From an uncultured Bacilli bacterium (lineage in GTDB: Bacteria; Bacillota_I; Bacilli_A; RF39; UBA660), in contig CALVVW010000051.1 of NCBI GenBank assembly GCA_944364005.1, forward strand, positions 1 to 9,660: a stretch of DNA of 9,660 nucleotides. The letters run 5' to 3'. The notes below the pieces were generated by a model that ran no database searches, was not told the DNA's origin, and worked only from the letters and a program-made list of their open reading frames with translations. Made by a program: the position numbers and the translations under genes. Shown piece after piece: positions 1 to 5,671 of this stretch; positions within the stretch are counted from its first letter, which is position 1; the number at the start of each line of letters is the position of its first letter.

Positions 1-89
1 TCTTTAATCATTCTAAGTTGTGAATCAATAGAATAACCATTATCTCTTTGATCATCTGTACTAACTCTTACATAAACACCACATCTCAT
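1..89 (-). CDS. Serine recombinase (resolvase/invertase family), N-terminal fragment
   Basis: Only the first 29 codons are inside the window; the gene runs off the left edge. The visible N-terminus (MRCGVYVRVSTDDQ, then SIDSQ) is the strand-1 signature of the resolvase catalytic domain. Arg8 and the nucleophile Ser10 sit in the YxRVSTxxQ motif. In this family the serine attacks the DNA backbone and forms a covalent 5'-phosphoserine link during cut-and-rejoin recombination. The ATG at 89-87 is supported by an excellent ribosome site (AGGAGG at 95-100, 5-base gap). With so little sequence I cannot tell a large integrase/transposase type from a small resolvase or invertase. The spaced form of the motif and the nearby tRNA make a large integrase my preferred guess. 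A short upstream reading frame overlaps its start by ATGA. Confidence 0.85.
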   Translation of the reverse strand, partial: MRCGVYVRVSTDDQRDNGYSIDSQLRMIK

Positions 90-136
90 AAATTCCTCCT
101 TTCTTTATTTTTGAGAAGGATTAATATTCCTCTCAC
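86..136 (-). CDS. Possible 16-residue leader peptide overlapping the recombinase start
   Basis: In repeat unit 1 a GAGGAAACAA ribosome-site-like stretch precedes GTG. The frame (V)RGILILLKNKERRNL ends at TGA (88-86), which overlaps the recombinase ATG (89-87) as ATGA. The frame reads through the recombinase's own ribosome site. If translated, this is the classic geometry for translational coupling. It could equally be coincidence in A/T-rich DNA. Confidence 0.3.
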   Translation of the reverse strand: MRGILILLKNKERRNL

Positions 137-167
137 TTGTTTCCTCACTTAAGTTTAAAATGGCAAC

Positions 168-197
168 CTATATTTTCAAAAAAATTAATCTTCTCAT
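168..197 (-). CDS. Possible 9-residue leader peptide in repeat unit 2
   Basis: The same AGGAAACATATG arrangement as in unit 3 opens MRRLIFLKI, then TAG. Its first residues resemble those of the neighbouring mini-frames because they are encoded by the repeat. It cannot be shown to be translated from sequence alone. Confidence 0.15.
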   Translation of the reverse strand: MRRLIFLKI

Positions 198-204
198 ATG
201 TTTC

Positions 205-258
205 CTAACTAAAACTCAAAAAAGCAGACAGAATTTCAAAAAAAATTAATCCTCTCAT
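205..258 (-). CDS. Possible 17-residue leader peptide in repeat unit 3
   Basis: AGGAAAC followed by ATG opens a short frame, MRGLIFFEILSAFLSFS, whose TAG stop overlaps the ribosome-site-like AGGA of the next repeat unit. This could permit re-initiation. It is too short to judge by coding signal and may be a chance frame inside the repeat. Confidence 0.2.
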   Translation of the reverse strand: MRGLIFFEILSAFLSFS

Positions 259-308
259 ATGTTTCCTAACTAAAAGGCACTTTTACGAAGTGTATTTTCT
301 AAAAAAAT

Positions 309-593
309 TTAATATTTGTATTTTTTTATAATATTTTCTATTTCTTTTAAGTTATATTTTGCTTTATGTTCTTTAATGTAAAATGGTTTATTACTAATTT
401 CATTTACTTTGTATTCAAGTATAGTAAGAGTAACAGGATGGGTAATTAGATATTCAGTTGGTTCAATAATTTGTAAATTAGTATGTAGAAGAACTTTAAT
501 TTTTCCTTTTTTAGTTTTGTAAGTGTAGTGTTTAATAAGTTCTATTATTTGGGGATTAGGTTTAAATTCTTCTAAAATTTTAAATTCAAGCAT
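309..593 (-). CDS. Unknown small basic protein (94 residues) upstream of the recombinase
   Basis: I do not recognise this protein. The ATG at 593-591 follows a strong ribosome site (AAGGAGG, CCTCCTT on the plus strand at 603-609), which argues for a real gene. The product is rich in Lys, Ile, Glu and Tyr, with no signal peptide and no membrane segment. Predicted shape by eye: a short helix (residues about 13-23), a strand-rich middle (about 31-75), and a C-terminal Lys/Glu helix (about 80-93). It points the same way as the recombinase, about 220 bp upstream, with the 61-bp repeats between. Its stop lies in a partial copy of that repeat. Small accessory proteins often accompany site-specific recombinases, but no such role can be read from this sequence. 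No convincing promoter is visible in the short gap after the tRNA terminator. Confidence 0.65.
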   Translation of the reverse strand: MLEFKILEEFKPNPQIIELIKHYTYKTKKGKIKVLLHTNLQIIEPTEYLITHPVTLTILEYKVNEISNKPFYIKEHKAKYNLKEIENIIKKYKY

Positions 594-646
594 AAAAAAT
601 GTCCTCCTTCCTAGAAAGAGAACATTAAAGTTTTATATAAAATTAA

Positions 647-676
647 AACTTACGAACTTTTTACAGTCCGTAAGTT
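647..676 (-). terminator. Rho-independent terminator of the tRNA-Gly transcript
   Basis: Read on the minus strand, AACTTACGGACT pairs with AGTTCGTAAGTT over 12 bp with one G-U, closing a GTAAAA loop. A T-rich tail (TTAATTTTATAT) follows at 646 downwards. It starts 10 bases past the CCA end of the tRNA, as expected for the end of a single-tRNA transcript. It would also separate the tRNA from the 94-residue gene. Confidence 0.8.
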
Positions 677-685
677 GTATTCAAA

Positions 686-759
686 TGGAGCGGATGAGGA
701 GAATCGAACTCCCGTAGTCAGCTTGGAAGGCTGAGGTTCTACCATTAAACTACATCCGC
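686..759 (-). tRNA. tRNA-Gly, anticodon TCC, CCA encoded
   Basis: The minus strand folds into a full cloverleaf. The acceptor stem is GCGGATG/CATCCGC, and the D arm contains AGTTTAATGGTAGAAC. The anticodon stem TCAGC/GCTGA holds the loop CTTCCAA, with anticodon TCC at 727-725. The variable region is four bases, and the T stem GGGAG/CTCCT (one G-U) holds loop TTCGATT. The discriminator is U (689) and CCA is encoded at 688-686. The anticodon reads GGA and GGG glycine codons and probably others by wobble; GGA and GGT dominate glycine codons in this window. Length is 74 nt including CCA, normal for this tRNA. Transcription is leftwards from its own promoter at 828-855, with a leader of about 60 nt. 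Confidence 0.97.
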
Positions 760-821
760 ATAAATTGTTTGTTGAACCTCAGCCGTAAGTACTAAAGTTC
801 AGTCTGCTTAATCAGTAGACA
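760..821 (-). other. 5' leader of the tRNA-Gly transcript, complementary to the tRNA
   Basis: About 60 nt separate the predicted start of transcription from the mature tRNA. A hairpin, GTCTACT-GATTA-AGCAGAC with one mismatch, sits at 820-802 almost at the 5' end. Further on, GGCTGAGGTTC (784-774) is an exact complement of tRNA nucleotides 21-31 (739-729). Including flanks, the match is 13 of 14. The adjoining ACTTACGG also occurs in the 5' arm of the terminator. It lacks the conserved T-box sequences. The leader is either processing scaffolding or a folding switch; neither can be shown here. Confidence 0.55.
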
Positions 822-827
822 TTTACA

Positions 828-855
828 ATTATATCAGATATGGTTATATTGTCAA
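828..855 (-). promoter_or_regulatory. Strong sigma-A promoter of tRNA-Gly
   Basis: On the minus strand, TTGACA (855-850), a 16-base spacer and TATAAT (833-828) are both perfect consensus. TGA before the -10 adds an extended -10. An A-tract region (minus strand of 859-880) sits just upstream like an UP element. Transcription should start near 821. This strength suits a stable RNA gene. Confidence 0.9.
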
Positions 856-881
856 TACTTTTTTTTATTTTTTTTGTTTTA

Positions 882-887
882 TATAAT
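882..887 (+). promoter_or_regulatory. Possible -10 element for the HAD phosphatase gene
   Basis: A perfect TATAAT lies 20 bases before the ATG at 907. Only T-runs occupy the -35 region. Transcription would start near 894, leaving a very short leader. The A/T-rich context makes chance occurrence likely, but a promoter is needed somewhere in this divergent gap. Confidence 0.35.
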
Positions 888-906
888 TATTGTAGGATGT
901 GATACT

Positions 907-1593
907 ATGAAAGTACTTGCTAGTGATTTTGATTTAACTTTATATGTTGAAGATAAGGAAATAGTCAAAAAAAATATTGCTGCTATTTCTAAATTTATGA
1001 AGTATGGTAATATTTTTTGTATTATTACTGGAAGAAATTATTCTAATATTAAAATATTATTAAATGAATATAAAATTCCTTATCATTATTTAATATGCCA
1101 AGATGGTGCTAAAATATTCGATTCTATGGATTATTGTTTTTCTACGGAATATTTATCTAGAGAAAAGATAGAAAAGATTATTCCAGTTATGGAGAAGTAT
1201 TCTTTTGAATATTATTTAGATGATGGATATAATGAAACAACTAATATGGATGATTGTGTTAAAGTAGTTGGTATTATTAATGATAGAGAAGAAGATGCTA
1301 AAAAAGTAGTAGAAGAGTTAAGAGATTTAGGGTTTTATGCTTATCTTAGTACTTATTATATTAATGTTGTTGATTCTTCTGTTAATAAAAGTGTTGCTTT
1401 AGAGAAAGTATTAGTTCATGCAGATTGTTATAAAGATGATTTGTATGTCATAGGGGATAGTGTTAATGATTTAGAAATGCTTACTACTTTTCAGGGTGCT
1501 GTTATGAAAAATCATAGTGCTGAACTCGATGAACTAAATAAGAAAACTTATGATACCTTATATGAATATATTGAAGAATTAGAAAAAAACTAA
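907..1593 (+). CDS. Cof-type HAD-superfamily phosphatase (HAD-IIB)
   Basis: A 228-residue cytoplasmic hydrolase with all four HAD motifs. They are DFDLT with nucleophile Asp7 and acid/base Asp9, Thr41 in IITGR, Lys161, and GDSVND at 183-188 for the magnesium ion. The region between motifs II and III (about residues 80-150) is the right size and place for the C2B cap that defines the Cof/YkrA-like group. These enzymes dephosphorylate sugar phosphates, nucleotides or flavin phosphates; the substrate cannot be predicted here. I place the start at ATG 907, preceded by AGGATGTGAT at 894-903. A frame extension to TTG at 874 would add a hydrophobic stretch with no ribosome site. Motif I also falls at its usual distance from this Met. 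It is followed 32 bp on by the DedA gene and probably shares its transcript. Confidence 0.9.
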   Translation: MKVLASDFDLTLYVEDKEIVKKNIAAISKFMKYGNIFCIITGRNYSNIKILLNEYKIPYHYLICQDGAKIFDSMDYCFSTEYLSREKIEKIIPVMEKYSFEYYLDDGYNETTNMDDCVKVVGIINDREEDAKKVVEELRDLGFYAYLSTYYINVVDSSVNKSVALEKVLVHADCYKDDLYVIGDSVNDLEMLTTFQGAVMKNHSAELDELNKKTYDTLYEYIEELEKN

Positions 1594-1625
1594 TTCTTTT
1601 TTCATATATTTTATTAGGTGATATC

Positions 1626-2219
1626 ATGGGAGATTTTGTTTTTTCATTAATTCAAAACTTTGGCTATTTTGGTATGTTTTTAGGAATGGTTTTAGAGGCT
1701 GTTATTATTGTTATTCCTAGCGAAGCTATTTTAGCAACTGGTGGTATTTTAGCCAGTCGTGGTGTTTTTTCTTTTTTTGGAGCTTTTTTAATTGGTCTTG
1801 TTGGTAGTGTTTTTTGTGCCATTGTTATTTATTTTATGGGATATTTTGGAGGAAGACCATTTATTAGAAAATTCGGAAAATATTTTTTTATGAAAGAAGA
1901 AGATATTGAAAGAAGTGATTCTTGGTTTTTAAGATATGGGATGTTTGGTGCACTGATTGGTCGTAATTTTCCTATTATTCGAACTCTTATTTCATTACCT
2001 ATTGGTATTATGAGAATGTCTTTTTTTAAGTTTTTGATTTTTACTATCATTGGATCGGTTCCATGGACTTTTTTATTCGTTTATTTAGGTTATGCTCTTG
2101 GTAATAGTTGGATTTATGTTAGTGCTAAAATATCTTGGTTGAAGCTTCCTATTAAGATTTTACTTACCTTTATCGTGATATTTTACTTTTATAAGAAGAT
2201 AAAAAATAATAAAAAATAA
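1626..2219 (+). CDS. DedA-family membrane protein (SNARE-associated/VTT domain)
   Basis: A 197-residue multi-span membrane protein. The conserved DedA features are visible: the acidic/proline element around Glu24, Pro31 and Glu33 (EAVIIVIPSEAIL, a re-entrant region), and the GRNFPIIRT block with Arg113, Pro116 and Arg119, followed by PIGIMRM. Hydrophobic segments lie at about 8-30, 47-72, 105-127, 133-158 and 172-190, and the tail is Lys-rich. Members of this family recycle undecaprenyl phosphate or flip phospholipids across the membrane and support envelope and proton-motive-force homeostasis. Which lipid this one moves is unknown. The start at 1626 follows AGGTGAT (1616-1622). The gene ends 63 bp before the next ATG with no convincing terminator, so some read-through into the amino acid operon is possible. 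Confidence 0.92.
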   Translation: MGDFVFSLIQNFGYFGMFLGMVLEAVIIVIPSEAILATGGILASRGVFSFFGAFLIGLVGSVFCAIVIYFMGYFGGRPFIRKFGKYFFMKEEDIERSDSWFLRYGMFGALIGRNFPIIRTLISLPIGIMRMSFFKFLIFTIIGSVPWTFLFVYLGYALGNSWIYVSAKISWLKLPIKILLTFIVIFYFYKKIKNNKK

Positions 2220-2225
2220 TTTTGG

Positions 2226-2254
2226 TTTACTTTATTTTAATTTCGTGCTACACT
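2226..2254 (+). promoter_or_regulatory. Promoter of the ABC importer-arcABC operon
   Basis: TTTACT (2226-2231), a 17-base spacer and TACACT (2249-2254), with TG one base upstream of the -10 as an extended -10. Transcription would begin near 2261, 22 bases before the lipoprotein ATG. Each hexamer matches consensus at 4 of 6 positions, so a regulated promoter of moderate strength is plausible. Confidence 0.55.
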
Positions 2255-2277
2255 CTTAATAAGATAAGGTAGTGTAG
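2248..2277. promoter_or_regulatory. Inverted repeat over the operon -10: possible operator
   Basis: CTACACT (2248-2254) and AGTGTAG (2271-2277) are perfect 7-bp inverted arms with a 16-base centre, 23 bp between arm centres, about two helical turns. The left arm contains the -10 and the right arm lies between the start of transcription and the first ATG. The left arm would not be transcribed, so a protein-binding site fits better than an RNA hairpin. It does not resemble an ArgR/AhrC box. Confidence 0.4.
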
Positions 2278-2282
2278 AGAGT

Positions 2283-3005
2283 ATGAGAAGAATTTTATTT
2301 TGTTGTTTTATATGTTTATTTTTAGTTAGTGGATGCTCTTTTAAAGATGATAATAAACTTGTTTTAGTAACTGAAGCAGGTTTTGCTCCATATGAATTTT
2401 ATCAAGATGGTGAAATTGTAGGAGTAGATATTGATATTGCAAAAGAGATTGCGAAAGAATTAGGTAAAGAATTAGTAGTTAAAGATGTGTCTTTTGATTT
2501 TTTAATAAATGAAGTAAAGAGTGGTAAAGCAGATTTTGCAGCTGCTGGTATTAGTATTACTGATGAACGTAAGAAGCAAGTTGATTTTACTGATGAGTAT
2601 ACTGTTTCTAATCAAGTGGTGGTTGTAAAAAAAGATAGTCCTATTACAAGTTTTGATGAAATTAGTAATAAGAAGATAGCTGTTCAACTAGGTACGGTTG
2701 CTGATTTATATGTTAGTGATAATTATCCTGATGCTACGTTAGTTCAACATAAAAAGTATTTATCTGCTGTAGAAGATGTAAAAGCAGATAAAGTTGATTG
2801 CTTAATTATGGATGAACTTCCTGCCAAAGAAATTGTAAAAGCAAATAGTGAATTAAAGATTATGGATGGAGTATTGTTTCAAGATCGATATGGTATGATT
2901 GTTAAAAAAGGAAATGATAAGTTAAGAAAACAAATTAATAAAGTTTTGAAGCGTTTAATTGATGATGGAACTATAGAAAATTTGGTACTTAAGTATTCTG
3001 AATAG
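2283..3005 (+). CDS. Amino acid ABC transporter substrate-binding lipoprotein (SBP family 3)
   Basis: A 240-residue lipoprotein with a short basic N-terminus (MRR), a hydrophobic stretch and a lipobox VSGC with lipidated Cys18. The rest is one bacterial solute-binding family 3 domain: the N-terminal pocket region (TEAGFAPYEFY, then VDIDIAKEIA) and the signature DFAAAGISITDERKKQVDFT at about 84-103. It is anchored to the outer membrane face, where it captures a polar amino acid for the permease and ATPase encoded next. The specificity is not readable from motifs. Arginine, or ornithine/citrulline, is inferred from the arc genes downstream. The ribosome site is weak (AAGG at 2266-2269 is 13 bases away; GAGAG lies too close), so the start rests mainly on the signal peptide. 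First gene of the operon. Confidence 0.92.
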   Translation: MRRILFCCFICLFLVSGCSFKDDNKLVLVTEAGFAPYEFYQDGEIVGVDIDIAKEIAKELGKELVVKDVSFDFLINEVKSGKADFAAAGISITDERKKQVDFTDEYTVSNQVVVVKKDSPITSFDEISNKKIAVQLGTVADLYVSDNYPDATLVQHKKYLSAVEDVKADKVDCLIMDELPAKEIVKANSELKIMDGVLFQDRYGMIVKKGNDKLRKQINKVLKRLIDDGTIENLVLKYSE

Positions 3006-3018
3006 TGAGGTTGGTAGT

Positions 3019-3711
3019 ATGAGCGAGATATGGGATTCTTTTTACCAGACGTTTATTTTTGAAGATAGATATTTATATTTTTTAGAAGGTATTAAATTTA
3101 CTTTGATTATTGCCTTCTTTTCTATTTTGCTTGGTTTAATATTAGGAGTTTTCATTTCTATTGTTAGAGATTTTCATAAACAGACAGGGAAATGTTTTCT
3201 ATTAAGTAAGATATGTGATGTTTATGTGTATGTAATTCGAGGGACTCCTACGTTATTACAATTAATGATTTTATATTATGTTATTTTTAAAACTTCTACT
3301 TTGTCACCAATCATTATTGGAATTTTAACGTTTGGAATTAATTCTGGAGCTTACGTTGCAGAAATATTTAGAGCTGGTTATGATGGTATTGATAAAGGGC
3401 AAAGAGAAGCTTCTAAGACATTAGGTTTAAATTATTTAAAGACTATGCGATATGTTATTTTTCCACAGGCTTTAGCTAAGATATTTCCTGCTTTAGGGAA
3501 TGAGATTATTACTTTAGTTAAAGAGACTTCTATTGCAGGATATGTAGGAATTGTTGAACTTATTAAAGCAGCTGATATTATTTCTTCTAGAACTTATGAT
3601 TATTTCTTTCCTTTGATTATTGCTGCACTAGTATATTTATTTTTAACTTTTATTTTATCTAAAGTTATGAAATATGGAGAAAGGAAGTTAAATCATGTTG
3701 TATCAGGTTAA
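3019..3711 (+). CDS. Amino acid ABC transporter permease (HisM/ArtQ type)
   Basis: A 230-residue inner-membrane permease of the polar amino acid importer family. Hydrophobic segments lie at about 24-49, 67-91, 97-119, 172-190 and 195-217. Two family marks are clear: RGTP at 74-77 after the second segment, and the EAA loop (EASKTLGL at 130-137 through FPQA at 148-151), which contacts the ATPase. Such permeases normally form homo- or heterodimers. Only one permease gene is present, so a homodimer is likely. The ATG follows TGAGG (3006-3010) and lies 13 bases after the lipoprotein stop. The 3' end overlaps the ATPase gene by 17 bases, a sign of coupled translation within the operon. Confidence 0.94.
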   Translation: MSEIWDSFYQTFIFEDRYLYFLEGIKFTLIIAFFSILLGLILGVFISIVRDFHKQTGKCFLLSKICDVYVYVIRGTPTLLQLMILYYVIFKTSTLSPIIIGILTFGINSGAYVAEIFRAGYDGIDKGQREASKTLGLNYLKTMRYVIFPQALAKIFPALGNEIITLVKETSIAGYVGIVELIKAADIISSRTYDYFFPLIIAALVYLFLTFILSKVMKYGERKLNHVVSG

Positions 3712-4414
3712 GAAATTAGTTAAGAAGTTTGGTAGTACTTCTGTTTTAAAAAATATTAATTTAGAAATTGAAGAAAATGAAAAAATTGTTATTATTGGTC
3801 CATCTGGTTCTGGTAAATCAACACTACTTAGATGTTTGAACTTACTGGAAAAGCCTACTAGTGGTAGTATTTATTATCATGGACATAGGCTAGATGATAA
3901 ATTATATAAAAGTATTCAGGGTAAAATTGGAATGGTGTTTCAGAATTATCAATTATTTGATAATTTAACAGTAATTGATAATTTAACACTTGCTCCAGTT
4001 TTAAATAAATTGATGTCTAAAGAGGAGGCAATCAATAAGGCAAGAAGATATTTAAGACAAATTCATTTGGAGGATAAAGAAAATAGTTATCCTATGGATT
4101 TATCTGGAGGACAAAAACAGCGTGTTGCCATCATTAGAAGTTTAATGATGAATCCGGAGGTTATTTTATTTGATGAGCCTACTAGTGCTTTAGATCCTGA
4201 GATGATAGGAGAAGTCTTATCATTAATATTGGAGGTGAGTCGAGAAAAGATTACTATGATTGTGGTAACACACGAGTTAAATTTTGCTCAAGAATTTGCT
4301 ACTAGAGTTATTTTCATGGATCATGGAAAAATTATAGAAGAAGGTGATAAAGAGCAAATGTTTAAACATCCTAGAACGAATAGGTTGCAGCAGTTTTTAA
4401 GTAATATTCAATAA
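3695..4414 (+). CDS. Amino acid ABC transporter ATP-binding protein (GlnQ/ArtP/HisP type)
   Basis: A 239-residue cytoplasmic ATPase, full length for the polar amino acid class. In order: Walker A GPSGSGKST (35-43), Q-loop Gln83, signature LSGGQ (136-140), Walker B VILFDE (156-161) with the D-loop SALD, and switch His193 in VTHE. Two copies would drive the permease dimer encoded just upstream. The start overlaps the permease end by 17 bases and uses AAGGAAG at 3681-3687 as ribosome site. Its stop TAA runs into the ATGGAGG that serves as ribosome site for arcA. Everything expected of an active enzyme is present. Confidence 0.95.
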   Translation: MLYQVKKLVKKFGSTSVLKNINLEIEENEKIVIIGPSGSGKSTLLRCLNLLEKPTSGSIYYHGHRLDDKLYKSIQGKIGMVFQNYQLFDNLTVIDNLTLAPVLNKLMSKEEAINKARRYLRQIHLEDKENSYPMDLSGGQKQRVAIIRSLMMNPEVILFDEPTSALDPEMIGEVLSLILEVSREKITMIVVTHELNFAQEFATRVIFMDHGKIIEEGDKEQMFKHPRTNRLQQFLSNIQ

Positions 4415-4428
4415 TGGAGGTAGAAGTG

Positions 4429-5670
4429 ATGAATAAAATTAATGTAACAAGTGAAATAAAACCTTTAAAGAAAGTTTTGTTGCATCGTCCTGGTAATGAG
4501 TTGTTAAATTTAACTCCTGATACATTAGGGAATTTATTATTTGATGATATTCCTTATTTACCAGTTGCACAAAGAGAGCATGATGAGTTTGCTAGAGTTT
4601 TAAAGGAAAACGGGGTAGAAGTTGTTTATTTGGAAAAATTAATGGCAGAAGTTTTAGCTTTAAGTGATGAGATTCGTGAAGAGTTTATTAGACAATTTAT
4701 CTATGAAGCAGGTATTAGAACTCCTAAATATCGTGATTTAGTTTTCCAATATTTAAATAGTTTTAAAGATGAATATGAACTTGTTCTTAAAACTATGGAA
4801 GGAATTCAAATCTATGAAATTAATAGAGAACAAAGAAAAGATGAAAAATCTTTGGTAGATTTGGTAACAGAAGAGACTGATTTTTTAGCTGATCCTATGC
4901 CTAATCTTTATTTTACTAGAGATAATTTTGCTAGTATTGGTCGTGGTATTTCTTTAAATAAAATGTATTCTGTTACTAGAAATCGTGAAACTATTTATGC
5001 TGAATATATCTTTAAATATTATCCTGATTTTAAGGGACAAGTTGATAAATATTATGATCGTGATTTACCTTATCATATTGAAGGTGGAGATATCTTAAAT
5101 TTGAATGATCATATTTTAGCAGTTGGTATTTCACAAAGAACTACAGCTGAGGCAATTGATCAATTGGCTAAAAATCTATTTAAAGATGAGAAATGTAAAA
5201 TTGATACAGTTCTTGCTTTCAATATTCCAAATAGTCGTGCTTTTATGCATTTGGATACGGTATTTACACAAGTTGATCGTAATAAATTTACTTATCATCC
5301 TGGTATTGTAGATACTTTACAAGTTTTTGAAATTACTGAAGGTAATATTGAAGATAGTGATGAAGATTTAAATGTTGTAGAGATTAATGATACTTTAGAG
5401 AATATTTTATCTTCTTATTTAAAAATCCCTGTAACTTTAATTCCTTGTGCTGGTGGAGATAAAGTAGCATCTGAAAGAGAACAATGGAATGATGGTTCTA
5501 ATACTTTGTGTATAGCACCTGGTGTTGTTGTGGTCTATGATAGAAATGTTATTACTAATCAAGTTCTTAGAGAAAATGGTCTTAAGGTTTTAGAGATTCC
5601 TGGAGCAGAACTTTCTCGTGGACGTGGAGGTCCAAGATGTATGAGTATGCCATTAATAAGGGAGGATTAA
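4429..5670 (+). CDS. arcA: Arginine deiminase
   Basis: Hydrolyses L-arginine to L-citrulline and ammonia, the first step of the arginine deiminase pathway, in the cytoplasm. From the ATG at 4429 it has 413 residues, the usual size. The guanidine-modifying catalytic set is complete: Asp165 in YFTRD, Glu218 in HIEGGD, His274 and Asp276 in HLDTVF, and nucleophile Cys404 in [11 protein letters not shown] near the C-terminus. An in-frame ATG at 4414 overlaps the ATPase stop. I reject it because GGAGG at 4416-4420 then serves as the ribosome site, 8 bases before ATG 4429, and because the protein then begins like other ArcAs ([20 protein letters not shown]). It is followed after one base by arcB. 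Confidence 0.97.
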   Translation: MNKINVTSEIKPLKKVLLHRPGNELLNLTPDTLGNLLFDDIPYLPVAQREHDEFARVLKENGVEVVYLEKLMAEVLALSDEIREEFIRQFIYEAGIRTPKYRDLVFQYLNSFKDEYELVLKTMEGIQIYEINREQRKDEKSLVDLVTEETDFLADPMPNLYFTRDNFASIGRGISLNKMYSVTRNRETIYAEYIFKYYPDFKGQVDKYYDRDLPYHIEGGDILNLNDHILAVGISQRTTAEAIDQLAKNLFKDEKCKIDTVLAFNIPNSRAFMHLDTVFTQVDRNKFTYHPGIVDTLQVFEITEGNIEDSDEDLNVVEINDTLENILSSYLKIPVTLIPCAGGDKVASEREQWNDGSNTLCIAPGVVVVYDRNVITNQVLRENGLKVLEIPGAELSRGRGGPRCMSMPLIRED

Positions 5671-5671
5671 T

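Larger units (their letters stand above)
121..290 (-). repeat. Three tandem 61-bp imperfect direct repeats in the recombinase leader
   Basis: Conserved cores lie at 121-152, 185-214 and 246-275. The TGTTTCC block recurs exactly 61 bp apart (its G at 139, 200 and 261). The two right-hand cores differ at one of 30 bases; the left one is more diverged. On the minus strand each core reads as a TAGGAAACATATGAGAGG-like block followed by an A/T-rich stretch, and about 20 bases between units are unrelated. A fourth, A/T-only piece of the unit overlaps the stop of the 94-residue gene at about 301-313. Each unit carries an AGGAAAC ribosome-site-like motif followed by ATG or GTG. Their function is unknown; regulatory leader, recombinase binding sites, or decayed copies of a gene start are all possible. 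Confidence 0.85.

Noticed and set aside
121..290. CRISPR array (about 30-bp repeats, about 31-bp gaps)
   Set aside because: Only three units, one strongly diverged. Similarity runs on from the core into A/T-rich flanks, leaving only about 20 variable bases, and there are no cas genes. The units carry ribosome-site-like motifs instead.
760..821. T-box or other known riboswitch in the tRNA-Gly leader
   Set aside because: No T-box bulge sequence and no downstream coding gene; the RNA made is the tRNA itself.
874..906. TTG start extending the HAD phosphatase by 11 residues
   Set aside because: No ribosome site before the TTG, while AGGATGTGAT fits ATG 907, which also puts the DxDxT motif at its usual distance from the N-terminus.
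1829..2050. Antisense reading frame within the DedA gene
   Set aside because: No ribosome site or recognisable product; it is explained by the complementary strand of a clear coding gene.
2170..2245. Terminator between the DedA gene and the amino acid operon
   Set aside because: The only stem is A/U-only (AAAATAA/TTATTTT) with a long loop, so termination is not convincing.
2220..2282. ArgR/AhrC box at the arc operon promoter
   Set aside because: No TGAAT/ATTCA-type arms are present; the inverted repeat seen there has unrelated arms.
4414..4428. Upstream ATG as start of arcA
   Set aside because: It would place the start codon on top of the GGAGG that correctly spaces to ATG 4429, and it adds five residues outside the normal family start.
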